A DNA stretch of 64,000 bases from Methylobacterium sp. J-030 (GCF_022829545.1 NZ_JAKSYM010000227.1:1-64000); one strand, 5' to 3'. Shown: positions 33,850 through 43,004, numbered from the stretch's first letter. The notes: a model not told the origin generated them from the letters alone. Numbers and translations: made by a program.

Positions 33850-34632
33850 ATGACGCCGCAGGACGAGCCGGAACAGACACGCTACATCGTGACGGCGCTT
33901 CGCCGCGGCCTGTCTATTCTGACGCTTTTCCACCGTGAGAGACGAGTCATCAGCGTCCCCGACATCGCCTCCGAACTGAAGCTGTCGCGGGCGACGGCGT
34001 TCAGGATGGCCTATACCCTGGAGCGGGACGGCTACCTGCAGCGTCTTCCGAACTCCAATGCCTTTCAGCTCGGGGCAAAGGTGCTGATGCTCGGCTTCGA
34101 CTACCTCCAGGGGACGGAGGTTGTGTCGTGCGGGCGGGAGGCAGTCTACGCCCTTCGGGACCGGACCGGCTTCTCCGCCCACATGTGCGTGCGCGACGGT
34201 ACGGAGATCGTCTACGTGCTCAGTGCCGCCTCCAACCACCGCTTGCGCGGCGACATATCGGTTGGAACGCGCTACCCCTGCCACGCCGTTGCCTCGGGCC
34301 GCGCGCTCCTGTTCGGGATGAGCAAGGCCGAGCTCATGGCCCTCTATCAAGGCGTCACGATGCACGCTTTCTCCGACCAGACGCCGACCACGGCGGCGGA
34401 GCTTTTCGCGACCATCGAGCGCGAGCGCACACAAGGTTATGCCGCCAACATCTCCGGCTTCGTCAGCGGCATCGTCAGCCTGTCTGCGCCCGTGCACGAC
34501 CGGGACGGCAGCATCGTTGCGTCGATCAACGTCTCCGATTCCGAGACTGTGCTGAAGGACTTGGCGTCCGTTTGCGATGACGTGCTGACGGCGGCCGCGC
34601 GGGTGTCCGCCCAACTTGGCTGGCGGGGCTGA
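33850..34632 (+). CDS. IclR-family transcriptional regulator
   Basis: 260 residues. The N-terminal winged HTH is at about 15-80 (RRGLSILTLFHRERRVISVPD, SELKLSRATAFRMAYTLERD, GYLQRLPNSNAFQLGAKVL). The C-terminal effector domain has the IclR features SAHMCVRDGTEIVYVLSA, VGTRYPCHAVASGRALLFG and GFVSGIVSLSAPVHDRDG. IclR proteins bind aromatic or small organic acids and regulate adjacent catabolic genes. It lies between the hydrolase/symporter pair and the FAD oxidoreductase, which is on the opposite strand 26 bp beyond its stop. It is the evident regulator of the module. Confidence 0.9.
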   Translation: MTPQDEPEQTRYIVTALRRGLSILTLFHRERRVISVPDIASELKLSRATAFRMAYTLERDGYLQRLPNSNAFQLGAKVLMLGFDYLQGTEVVSCGREAVYALRDRTGFSAHMCVRDGTEIVYVLSAASNHRLRGDISVGTRYPCHAVASGRALLFGMSKAELMALYQGVTMHAFSDQTPTTAAELFATIERERTQGYAANISGFVSGIVSLSAPVHDRDGSIVASINVSDSETVLKDLASVCDDVLTAAARVSAQLGWRG

Positions 34633-34658
34633 GACCCCGCCGCCCGCATCAAAGGAGG

Positions 34659-36038
34659 TCATCGGAGTTCGTCAGCGTGCAGCGGCATCCCGATGTCGCG
34701 AAGCGCGGTTTGAACACGCTCGATAGGCACGGCGCGCACCGTGGTGTTCCCTTCGAGCGCGATGGCTGCGGCGATGCCTGCCGCCTGCCCTGTGGCCATG
34801 CAGGCCGGCACGTTGCGGCTCCGCCCGTGGGCAGCGTGGTCCGCCGAAATGCAGCGTCCGGCGACCAGCAACTGCTCAACGCCGCGCGGCACCATGCAGC
34901 CGTAAGGTAGCTCGTAGGGGCGCAGACCCTGGAAATCGACGTCGGCCCCTTTCACGTCGTGGACGTCAAAGGCGGAGACATCGGCCGCGATGCTGTCCGG
35001 GAAGGATTTGTCGCCGCGGACATCACTCTCGGTCAGCGTGTAGTCGCCGACGACGTGCCGTGTCTCCCGCACGCCCAGGACCGGGGCGATCTGAGCGATC
35101 TTCGCCTTCTCGAAACCTGGGACCTTCGCGACCAGGAACCGGGCATACTCAACGATCTGCCGGTAGCATTCCACAACGGCGGCGCTGAATTCGGTCGGGG
35201 AGAAGACGTTGACGCCAAGGACGCGCGTCGCATTGACGTACATGAGTCCGTTGGCCGTCTTGAGCGTGATGTTCTCTCGAGGCAGATCGATGTCCGTTTC
35301 CGCCCGGTAGGCCCGGATCGTGTTATTGAAGCCTGTCAGCCACAATCCGTAATCCAGATCCGCATCGTTCTCGGGAATGGCCTGCGCGGGAATGTCGTCC
35401 GTCTGCCGCGCCCAACGCGCGAGGGCGACCACATCGACGTCCGACATAGTGAAGTACATGCCCACCGGCTGCATCTTCATCGCGTCGCCGTCCTCCCCCG
35501 ATCCCATTACGAACGGGGCGCCAGCGCCAGCCGCGACGTCGCCATCGGCCGAGCAATCGATGACGACCTTCGCGCCAATGAAGCTGCGGCCAGCCTTGTT
35601 CTCGACCACGACGCCGGTTACGGCATCCCCTTCCAGAACCGGTCGCGAGACGACCGTCTCAAACAGAATCTCGACTCCCGCATCTGCGCACATGCGGGTC
35701 AGCAACATCTTCATGATTTCGGGATCACAAGGCGAAGCAATCTTAACCTTTCCCGTCTTGGTGCCCGCGAAATAGTCGAGCCCGGCCGCGCCTGATGCGC
35801 GCGCCAAGGTCCACAGTTCCAGAGGTATTCCGCCGACGAGCGCACCGGACGGCTTCGTGTTCAGGCCAAGCGTGAGATTTCCGCCGAGGGAGCCGAAGCG
35901 CTCGATCAGGACGACCTTCTTGTTGCGGCGTGCGGCGGCGACAGCCGCTATCGGGCCCGTCGTGCCGCCCCCAACGACGACGATGTCGACGTCCAACAGG
36001 ACGGGGATCTCGCGTGCTGGCTCATGAATCGTGCGCAT
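34659..36038 (-). CDS. FAD-dependent oxidoreductase (PF12831 type)
   Basis: 459 residues from ATG 36038, chosen because GGAGG lies six bases upstream and because an operator-like palindrome would overlap the alternative start region at 36062. The dinucleotide motif GGGTTGPIAAVAAARRNK (about 23-40) has the G-x-G-x-x-G/P pattern, followed by ERFGSLGGNLTLG, the FAD_oxidored signature of fumarate-reductase-like dehydrogenases. The C-terminal FAD contact LLVAGRCISADHAAHGRSRN is typical. Cytoplasmic; the substrate is unknown. It probably oxidises the compound taken up by the symporter or the diol made by the hydrolase. Confidence 0.83.
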   Translation of the reverse strand: MRTIHEPAREIPVLLDVDIVVVGGGTTGPIAAVAAARRNKKVVLIERFGSLGGNLTLGLNTKPSGALVGGIPLELWTLARASGAAGLDYFAGTKTGKVKIASPCDPEIMKMLLTRMCADAGVEILFETVVSRPVLEGDAVTGVVVENKAGRSFIGAKVVIDCSADGDVAAGAGAPFVMGSGEDGDAMKMQPVGMYFTMSDVDVVALARWARQTDDIPAQAIPENDADLDYGLWLTGFNNTIRAYRAETDIDLPRENITLKTANGLMYVNATRVLGVNVFSPTEFSAAVVECYRQIVEYARFLVAKVPGFEKAKIAQIAPVLGVRETRHVVGDYTLTESDVRGDKSFPDSIAADVSAFDVHDVKGADVDFQGLRPYELPYGCMVPRGVEQLLVAGRCISADHAAHGRSRNVPACMATGQAAGIAAAIALEGNTTVRAVPIERVQTALRDIGMPLHADELR

Positions 36039-36054
36039 CCGCTTCCTCCGATCG

Positions 36055-36072
36055 TGCTTCATATTCGAAGCA
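36055..36072. promoter_or_regulatory. Perfect inverted repeat TGCTTC-N6-GAAGCA before FAD oxidoreductase gene
   Basis: A symmetric 18-bp site (TGCTTC 36055-36060, GAAGCA 36067-36072) lies 17 bp upstream of ATG 36038 in AT-rich DNA. Size and symmetry match IclR operators; the IclR gene is the closest regulator. Confidence 0.55.
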
Positions 36073-36309
36073 TCAGTTCATTTTATTGGATGCTATCAGG
36101 TCTGGGGCGCTGGTCAAAGGGGCCGTCATGACCGGGTCTCGAGTGATATGTCGGTTTCACCCAGCAGGCGGCAGCCGATCAGGAAGGCGCCTCGGTCGCC
36201 TCGGGCGACCTAGACCCAAGCGCGACACAGCCGGACAAATGTAACTCGACAGGTGAATTCGGAGACCCTTACGGGAAGAACAGAGGGCCACCCCAGCAGG
36301 AGCCCACCG

Positions 36310-36887
36310 TGATCTTCCACCGTGCCCTCGGTGAAACCTTCATCAACGCCTGCGCTGGAAAGCATCTGCGGGGATTGGTGGTATGACGCGCTGCGGAACG
36401 CCAGTCTCACCCGCCGCATCGCCGAGGGGCTCGTAGGCCACGAGGGCTTCGCGGTCGACGCCAGCCTGATCACGGTCGATGCCAACCGGCGAAGGGGCGT
36501 CGAGGGTACGAACGGCCTGCTACCCGAGACCGTCAGCCGCTGCGCTACCGCGCGAGCAAGCACGACCGCGATGCCTGCGCGCTGAAGCCGCGATGCTGCC
36601 CCAACGCATCCGCCTGCAAAATCCCACGCTCGATCCATGAGGGCGCCCGGCAGATGGCGCGTGACATCTGTGCCTCGGAGGCGGGCCGTACCTCGCGGCG
36701 GAAGCGCAGGAAGGTCGAGATGCTGCTTGCCCAACTGAAGCGGATCCTGAAGCTGGAACGGCTTCGATTGCAGGGGCCGGATGGAGCCCGGGACGAGTTC
36801 CACCGCGCGGCATGCTTCAGGGGCGTATTGCGCGCACTGAAATTGCAACCGCTCCTAGTCATCGTGAGGAGGCCGGCATCTGCTGGT
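36310..36887 (+). pseudogene. IS1182-family transposase, decayed
   Basis: Two pieces of one transposase in different frames. 36400-36520 gives RIAEGLVGHEGFAVDASL and DANRRRGVEG, the first catalytic-Asp region. 36540-36880 gives RYRASKHDRDACALKPRCC, then NASACKIPRSIHEGARQMAR (the Cys-rich block) and RRKVEMLLAQLKRILKLERL followed by GARDEF, the family's C-terminal signature with its Glu. The N-terminus and most of the middle are absent, so the gene is dead. It marks the right side of the accessory module 30998-36038. Confidence 0.82.
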
Positions 36888-37317
36888 TCTGATCCACGCC
36901 TGCTCTGCCCACCCGACCGCAGACGGGATGGGCGGGCGTGGATGCGCGCTCAGCAAGCCGGAAACCGCTTCCGGTTACGAAAAACGACGCCGCTTCGCAG
37001 TTCGTCACCTCGTCGTCCATCACCGTCGAGGTCGCGTTGAGGAGGGTCCCTGCGGCTTGGCCCTCGTGAGGAGCAGGACGCACCGCTGACGCCGGCGCCG
37101 AGCCTCCTCCAGGAAGGCGACCTCCCCGGCCCGCACGAGGCCCCCGCGTCGCGCCATTCTGCCACCGCATCGGCCGAGCGCAATTGAGAGGTTGCATGCG
37201 GTCCAGGATACAGCGGAGCGTAAGCGGGCGCCGGCCGCAATGCCTCGGATTGGTGAGCCTGAGATCCAGCCCTGCCTGTACCAGTGATCAGGCTTCCGGC
37301 CATCATCTTCCAGAGCG
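36888..37317. other. 430-bp region without a recognisable gene
   Basis: Only overlapping short frames on both strands, none with a domain or a good ribosome site. It adjoins the IS1182 remnant and is probably debris. Confidence 0.3.
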
Positions 37318-37551
37318 TTAGGAACTCGCAGCCGCTTTCGATGCTTCCACTGCCTGGGTTTGCGTATCACGCCGATGAACAGGCGCCGGGCGGCGCAAGA
37401 CCATCAATAAGACCGCCCCGCACAAGACCGTCACCGTGCTTCCGACGGGCATCACAAGAATTGCGCCACATCCCCAGTGCGGCCACGTGAAGACAAAAAC
37501 CAGGCCGCCACCCGCGAAGGAGCATAAGGCAAAGAAAATAACGTTCATCAT
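37318..37551 (-). CDS. Small two-helix membrane protein, unknown
   Basis: 77 residues. Two hydrophobic helices (MMNVIFFALCSFAGGGLVFV and GCGAILVMPVGSTVTVLCGA) are followed by a charged tail (RRPAPVHRRDTQTQAVEASK). GGAGG five bases before ATG 37551 and the hydrophobic pattern argue that it is a real gene although no family is recognised. No obvious operon partner. Confidence 0.5.
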   Translation of the reverse strand: MMNVIFFALCSFAGGGLVFVFTWPHWGCGAILVMPVGSTVTVLCGAVLLMVLRRPAPVHRRDTQTQAVEASKAAASS

Positions 37552-38024
37552 CGATGCCTCCAATATTGGCTTGAGCAAACACTCTCGGCCAAGCGATGAT
37601 GCACCCCTAGCATCGAGCCAGAATTACAACCACCGGTATTCATTCGGTGAGAACGCGGTTGCACAAATACCGATCATCAAGGTTAAATTGCGTTGCGTCG
37701 CCGATGCGACCGCGGCGCGGGCGATCACGATTGAAATAGACCTGCGGTGCCGCGCGTTCTTAGAAAAAGCCCTCGATCCAGGGCATGTCGTCGCCTGAAC
37801 GAAACAGTATTGCGGGGGGCTGAGCGTCGGACGAAGAACAGCCGAGCCCTGGAGCTGTGGTCTCGCGGTGCTGCCCCTTCGGCGCGGACGCGCCAGGCCC
37901 GCACCTGGAACACCCGGGCGGGTTTTTCACATCAGGTGGGCGACGGGGGCTATCTCAACCCTTGTTGTGTAAGGTCGCTTCTGGCCGCAAAGTCGCCCGC
38001 CCGCGCCTGCCGTAGCTCGGCCGT
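37552..38024. other. 473-bp region without a recognisable gene
   Basis: AT content is higher than average around 37560-37760. Frames here are short and not homologous to anything I know. The promoter of the small membrane protein presumably lies at the left end. Confidence 0.3.
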
Positions 38025-38430
38025 ATGGCCTCCGAACAGGCTGCAGCCATGCTCCCCGATGCCGCCGCTGTGTGGCGCAGCGCTATCCTCCAGGATCTAT
38101 CGCCGCACGCCTCGCCATGCCGGTATCTGACCCCAGCCAGGTGGGTGCCGCTGCGGGAGGCCGCTGTCGACCTCGGCGGCCGGCTCGGGGCTGAAGCCGA
38201 TCATCTCGGCTGGACGGCGGCCGTGTTTTTCGCCCGTCATCCGGAGCACGGGACACTGCGCGTCGAGGTCGGCGGGTGCTGGTGATCTCCGGCAGCAAGG
38301 CCCTGGCGGTCGGGCCGACCCGGGTCGTGTTCGATCAGGGACGGGCTACCGGACCAAGCAAGGGCGGGCCTGGGGCATTCCGGATGGGCGTTTACCAAGC
38401 AGGCCGCAGGCCAGCGAACGCACGGCCTTA
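38025..38430 (+). pseudogene. Hypothetical protein, probable frameshift
   Basis: A frame at 38025-38285 (MASEQAAAMLPDAAAVWRSA, ending FARHPEHGTLRVEVGG) stops at the point where the next frame continues sensibly (VLVISGSKALAVGPTRVVFD, 38276 onward). One base lost near 38275 would join them into a protein of about 130 residues. The family is not recognised, so the frameshift rests only on how smoothly the two frames join. Confidence 0.35.
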
Positions 38431-38490
38431 CGCCGGTTGGTCTCTCACGCGGAACAGCTTGCAGCAGCCTCTGGAGTGGTGCGGTTGCTA

Positions 38491-38667
38491 TCACTCATCC
38501 TCGGTCGACTCAGCATGCGCCTCGTCGCGCCGTCGGATCTCGACGGCCAGTGCGTAAAGCAGCATCCGCGAGGCCGTCTGCATCTCGGACGAGCCATGTC
38601 TCATAATTTTTTCGTGATTGGCGATGCAGGCTTGAGCCATCGCCTCAAACTCCTCTTTCTCGCCCAT
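38491..38667 (-). CDS. Small hypothetical protein
   Basis: 58 residues, highly charged and helical (MGEKEEFEAMAQACIANHEK, then LYALAVEIRRRDEAHAESTE). AGAGGA five bases before ATG 38667 supports translation; the frame stays open upstream without such a site. No family recognised, and it lies in a stretch of remnants. Confidence 0.45.
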   Translation of the reverse strand: MGEKEEFEAMAQACIANHEKIMRHGSSEMQTASRMLLYALAVEIRRRDEAHAESTEDE

Positions 38668-38874
38668 ACCAGTCCTCTCGAGGGCTTTAGATGCAGAATC
38701 GCACGCCCTAAGTCGGTAGTTTTGTACCGGTATAGACCGCTGCACGGACTGATTGAATGGCAAAGATTTCACAATTTACGCTATTGTAAAACCGGCTTTG
38801 ATGCGCGATCCCAGCGACTGGTTTCGGGAGAACCCGCTTTGTGTGATGAGGCCGTGATCGCTGGAAAGGCGCAA

Positions 38875-39072
38875 ACCAAAGGTGCGGTCCGCTTGAGGGA
38901 GATTGCTCACCTGTTGGGTGAGCGTGAGGATTTTTTTTTCGATCAGCCGATGGGTGGGGCGGAGTACAGCGATGCCTTTGAGCTGCTACAGCTCTGTCGG
39001 GGCATGAAGAGCGCAGCTGACCGGCAGAAGCTGCTAAATTTTGCTCAAACCCTCGCAGTGGGACGGAAGTAG
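38875..39072 (+). pseudogene. XRE-family regulator, C-terminal remnant
   Basis: 65 codons, VRLREIAHLLGEREDFFFDQ, SDAFELLQLCRGMKSAADRQ, KLLNFAQTLA, resemble the end of lambda-repressor-like regulators common in Rhizobiales (an HTH followed by an aromatic FFF/FFY stretch and a helical tail). The helix-turn-helix proper is absent. A run of nine T at about 38931-38939 encodes the FFF part and is prone to slippage. Confidence 0.5.
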
Positions 39073-39172
39073 CGCTGATCGGCTGGATCCCTCTGCCCCG
39101 CAGCGGCGACCAAGCTCAGCACTTCCCGCCGTCGCATCGGATGCAGCCCACGACATTCGCAGACCGCTCGCC

Positions 39173-40624
39173 TCAGAACTCGCCGGCCAAGCCCGCACGG
39201 GCGCCGAGCGCATTATTGCCGCTATAGGCGACCCCCGCCGTGATCGCGATCGGAACACAGCAGGTCGGCAGCCGATGTGCCACCGCCACGCCGCCCGCCC
39301 ATTCACCGCGATAGGTCGCCCCGTTCGTGGCCCAGGTGGTCTTGCCGGGCGCGGAGGGCATCGGAGCCGTCGCCATGGCGATCGCCATCGCGACGCCCTG
39401 CCGAGCCTCCTTGCGGGCCTGGACGGCATAGCGCTGCATGGCGTCGGTCTTGGCCTCCAGGGTGTTTACCTGCGACTGGACCGCATCGACGCGGCCGCCC
39501 AAGCTTGCGACGGTCGACGGTCCGTAGGCTGACGCCGCAAGATTGCCGTTGGCGTCTGTGGTCACGAAGTTCGTCGGGCCGCTCTGAGCGGCCGCGCTCG
39601 CTTGCGAGGAGATGCCGGCCAGCGTGTAGGTGCTGCCGGCGGTGCCGATGGCCACTTGATTAGCTCGTGTCGTCTGAGCGTTGGCTCCGATGGCGACCGC
39701 ATTGGCCTGATCTGCGCGAGCGCCGCTGCCCAAGGCGACGCTGTTATCCCCGGCCGCCGAAACGGTCGCGCCGATCGCCGTAGATCCGGACCCGGCCGCA
39801 CCGGCGGCGAAACCCAGGGCGGTACTTCCATCGCCAACCGCAGCCGACGCCGTGCCTACCGCCGTGCTCCCGATGCCCTGGGCGCCGGCTGCGTAGCCGA
39901 GGGCGACGCTCCCGGTTTGGGCTGCGCGGGCACCGGTGCCGACGGCCGTCGATGCGGGACCCGACGCGCTCGCACCGTAGCCGACAGCCAGGGCGTCCTC
40001 GCCGAGCGCACTCGGACCGGCCAGGCGGCTCGTGTTGTTGGTCGCGATGCCCGCCGTCTCCGAGAAGGACGAGAGCCGAAGGTCGGTGACGACGAGTTGC
40101 CCTCCGGACGGGGCGACCGCGCCCGTGACGATATACACGCCCTGGCCACCGCCCGCTCCGCTGCCCGTGCCGCCGATCGCGCCACCCTCACCGCCGCCCA
40201 TATTGCCCGCACGGGCCGCCCCGAGCGTGAGTCCAGTCCCGAGCAGGCCGTCGCCGGGGCCCGTCGTGCCGACGAGCACTCCGGTGCCCAGAACGCCCGT
40301 CCCGGACGCGCCGACAGTCAGGCCGGTCCCAATCACGCCGCTGCCGGGTGAGGTGGTGCCGATCCCGAGGCCGCTCCCGAGAAGGCCTGCGCCGGATGTG
40401 CTCACCGTGAGGCCACTCCCGACGAGACCGCTGCCCGGCGTCGTGGTGCCGAGCGACAGGCCAGTGCCAAAAATACCGCCACCGGTTGTATCAAGCGCGC
40501 CCCTGAGCTGCTGCGCCTGCGCCGGCGTCACAGCCAAGAACCCAAAAAATCCGGCATAGAGCACGAGCGCTCTGACACTTACGCATCGCTGAATGCTGAT
40601 CTTAACGGTATCGAGACGCGACAT
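39173..40624 (-). CDS. YadA-like trimeric autotransporter adhesin
   Basis: About 483 residues. A signal peptide (to AVTPAQA, about residue 37) is followed by a Gly-rich ladder (55-140) of alternating 16- and 14-residue units of the type GLxxGTTxPGSGLxGT. Then come YadA-head repeats (about 200-330: ALGEDALAVGYGASA, STAVGTGARA, SVALGYAAGA) that form a left-handed beta-roll. A coiled coil (SLGGRVDAVQSQVNTLEAK) leads to a 70-residue YadA anchor (QGVAMAIAMATAPMP ... GLAGEF) ending in Phe, which forms the trimeric barrel in the outer membrane. Short for the family. The start choice (ATG 40624 over 40645) is uncertain. The 5' region is AT-rich. Confidence 0.88.
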   Translation of the reverse strand: MSRLDTVKISIQRCVSVRALVLYAGFFGFLAVTPAQAQQLRGALDTTGGGIFGTGLSLGTTTPGSGLVGSGLTVSTSGAGLLGSGLGIGTTSPGSGVIGTGLTVGASGTGVLGTGVLVGTTGPGDGLLGTGLTLGAARAGNMGGGEGGAIGGTGSGAGGGQGVYIVTGAVAPSGGQLVVTDLRLSSFSETAGIATNNTSRLAGPSALGEDALAVGYGASASGPASTAVGTGARAAQTGSVALGYAAGAQGIGSTAVGTASAAVGDGSTALGFAAGAAGSGSTAIGATVSAAGDNSVALGSGARADQANAVAIGANAQTTRANQVAIGTAGSTYTLAGISSQASAAAQSGPTNFVTTDANGNLAASAYGPSTVASLGGRVDAVQSQVNTLEAKTDAMQRYAVQARKEARQGVAMAIAMATAPMPSAPGKTTWATNGATYRGEWAGGVAVAHRLPTCCVPIAITAGVAYSGNNALGARAGLAGEF

Positions 40625-41576
40625 GACGCAGTTTTCTCCAGGCATATGAAAATCGTTCGCAGATTAGAACTCGGCGGTCCTGGGCGCCCTGAATGGCCGA
40701 TGATCAACAGCCTGTGGTTGAATGATTGATTTCGTCTTAAGATTGTATTTTTTGATCGATACAACCTGACGCGGCGCGCGATGGCGCTGGATCGGGCTTT
40801 GTCGGCTTTGCTGAGGGCAGTGCTGGACGCCTGCGCAACGCGCCGGAGGGTGCTGTGCGAAGCCGCGTTCACAGGACTCGGACGCTCTTGGTAGGCCTCG
40901 GGGCGAGCGGTCAAACGGGCAGAGCAACGCCAGCGCGATCAGTGCCCAGGCGCGCGCCTTCGCTTCGATGTCGGATGCGGCAGCGGACGGATCGTCGGCA
41001 TTGGCGCGGCACAGCGTTGACCGCCCCTGCTCGACACTTTGGCCGATGACCTGAAGGAAGCTGCCCAGGGGGCTGCCATCCGCTCGCGCGGCCGCTCGCT
41101 GTCCGCTCCTGGCTCACCCTTGAACCGGGAAACCCAAGACCACGGCGGTCCGCACCATCGTGCGGCGCAGGACCGGCGGCGTCGCCTTGTCAGCCGCGAG
41201 CGACTTTGCCCGGGGGGCTGCTTGTCGGCTTTCGCCACGTCGACCCGGTGGCCGGACGTGAACACGAACGGCGGGGCGCCCTCGTCCGACAGATAGGCCG
41301 CGATGGCCGCCTCGATCCCGTCGTCCGACATCTCGGACTTCCGGCCCAGGTCGCCAACGCTGGAGATTTTTTAGGCCATGGCCGGGGGGGGGGGTAGCGC
41401 GAGCCGGCGGGCACGTCGAGGAGTGTCGCCAGGACTAGGACGGCTTCTGGTCCGGCCCCCACGCGCCCGTCAGCGTCAGCGTCGCCGTGTCGACAACCGC
41501 CCCGGCCTAATCGCGGACGACGGCAGAGAAGGTTCGGCCATCACCGTCCGGTATCTTCTCACGAGCCATATCCGCT
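40625..41576. other. Region of phage or plasmid debris with 11-G run
   Basis: No intact gene. 40650-40790 is AT-rich and probably holds the adhesin promoter. Around 41329-41200 on the minus strand a short open start (MSDDGIEAAIAAYLSDEG, then FTSGHRVDVAK) looks like a real N-terminus that decays into low-complexity Arg codons. 41384-41394 is a run of 11 G. Together with the terminase piece that follows this looks like the wreck of a prophage. Confidence 0.4.
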
Positions 41577-41720
41577 TGGCTCGGCGAGTTCGAGAAGGAG
41601 ATCCTGGCCGTCACGCACGGCCGCCACGACGATCAGGTCGACGCGATGAGCCAGTTCCTGATCTGGGCGCGCGACGACCTCGACGCCGGCCCGCGCATCC
41701 GCTCCTTTGACGACGATTGA
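41577..41720 (+). pseudogene. Phage terminase large subunit, C-terminal remnant
   Basis: 47 codons read WLGEFEKEILAVTHGRHDDQ then VDAMSQFLIWARDD and end at TGA 41718-41720. The block G-R-H-D-D-Q-V-D-A is the nuclease-domain end of terminase large subunits (large ATPase-nuclease that packages phage DNA). The upstream frame is open only to about 41559. Nothing else of the packaging module is intact. Confidence 0.7.
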
Positions 41721-41843
41721 GAAGCCTGCCAGCGGCCCTCGGAGGGCATCGAGGGTCTATGTGGCGGGCGGGGGGGCGTCGGCGATGCTCGGCACCCCAC
41801 CCGGTCTATTCGGCGGCGCTGCCGAGCGCCCTATACCGCTCCC

Positions 41844-43004
41844 ATGCATACCAGCCCGACCTTCTCGCTCCCGCTCCTCGATCGCCTGGGCGACCGGCTG
41901 GAGGCCGACGCTGCCGCAGGTGCCATCGCGGGCGCAGATCTGCTCATCGGCGGCACCGGCGGCGAGATCTGGCGGCGCACCGCAGGCTTCCGCGACACCG
42001 TCACCGGTGATCCCCTCAAGCCGGACGCGGTCTGGCGCATCTACTCCATGACCAAGGTCATGGTGTCGGTGGCCGCCCTCGTCCTCGCCGAGCGCGGCGC
42101 CCTGCGCCTCGATCAGCCGGTCGCCGATTTCATCCCCGCCTTCGCGCGCCTCTCCCGGGTCAACGCCGACGGCACGCGCGTCCCGGCCACCGCGATGCCC
42201 ACCATCCAGGATCTGCTGCGGCACACGGCCGGGATCGCCTACGGCTATCTCGGCGACGGGCCGACGCGCCGGGCCTACGAGGCCGACGGGCTGCTCGCCG
42301 AGGATCTCGACAACGCGGCCTTCGCCGAACGGATCGCGCGACTGCCGCTGGAGCACGAGCCCGGTACGGTCTGGCACTACTCGCACGCCACGGACGTGCT
42401 CGGCCGGGTGCTGGAGGTGGCCGGTGGCGCGGAAATGCAGGGCGTGCTCGATGCGGCCCTGCTCGAGCCGCTCGGCCTGGTCGATACCCGCTTCCGGATC
42501 CCGGCAGGGGCGGCGGGTCGCGTGGCGCAACCCCTGCCGCAGGCGACCGGGCAGCGGCCGGCCTTCCACGATCCGGCTTTGCCCAAGCGCGGGCAGCGCG
42601 GCAACGGCGGCCTCGTGTCGACCGTGGCGGACTACGCCGCCTTCCTGCGCATGCTGCTCTCCGGCGGCAGCCTCGGCGGCATGCGCGTTCTGGCGCCGAC
42701 GAGCGTGCGGCTCATGACCGCCGACCATCTCGGGACGACGATCGCGAAGGGCGCCTACTACCCGCCTGGGCCGGGCTACGGCTTCGGGCTCGGGGTGGCG
42801 GTGCGGCTCGTGGCGGGCGAGGCGGCGTTTCCCGGCAGCGTCGGCGACTGGTTCTGGAGCGGGGTCGGCGGCACGTACTTCTGGGTCGATCCGGCGGCGA
42901 GCTTCTTCGCCCTCCTGATGATGCAGACCTCATCGGCCGTGCAGCGCCAGCACTATCGCACCTTGATCCGCGCCATGGTCTACGCCGCGCTCGACGTTCC
43001 ATGA
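41844..43004 (+). CDS. Serine hydrolase, beta-lactamase/transpeptidase-like (class C fold)
   Basis: 386 residues. The catalytic S-x-x-K is SMTK in WRIYSMTKVMVSV (residues about 67-79). The second motif is Tyr in WHYSHATDVLGRVLE. A third, HTAGIAYG, and the C-terminal GVGGTYFWVDP resemble the EstB/PBP4*-like esterase-lactamase group. No signal peptide, so it probably acts on cytoplasmic esters or amides, not on cell-wall antibiotics. The start is at ATG 41844. It stands alone, next to the phage debris on one side and the amide operon converging on the other. Confidence 0.85.
   Translation: MHTSPTFSLPLLDRLGDRLEADAAAGAIAGADLLIGGTGGEIWRRTAGFRDTVTGDPLKPDAVWRIYSMTKVMVSVAALVLAERGALRLDQPVADFIPAFARLSRVNADGTRVPATAMPTIQDLLRHTAGIAYGYLGDGPTRRAYEADGLLAEDLDNAAFAERIARLPLEHEPGTVWHYSHATDVLGRVLEVAGGAEMQGVLDAALLEPLGLVDTRFRIPAGAAGRVAQPLPQATGQRPAFHDPALPKRGQRGNGGLVSTVADYAAFLRMLLSGGSLGGMRVLAPTSVRLMTADHLGTTIAKGAYYPPGPGYGFGLGVAVRLVAGEAAFPGSVGDWFWSGVGGTYFWVDPAASFFALLMMQTSSAVQRQHYRTLIRAMVYAALDVP

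Noticed and set aside
39690-40500. Short regularly spaced repeats that could suggest a CRISPR array
   Set aside because: They are coding repeats of the adhesin, with unequal units and no conserved spacer structure.
40939-41331. Minus-strand frame beginning MSDDGIEAAIAAYLSDEG
   Set aside because: The first 40 residues look real but the rest is Arg-rich noise, and no family could be named; mentioned only as part of the debris region.
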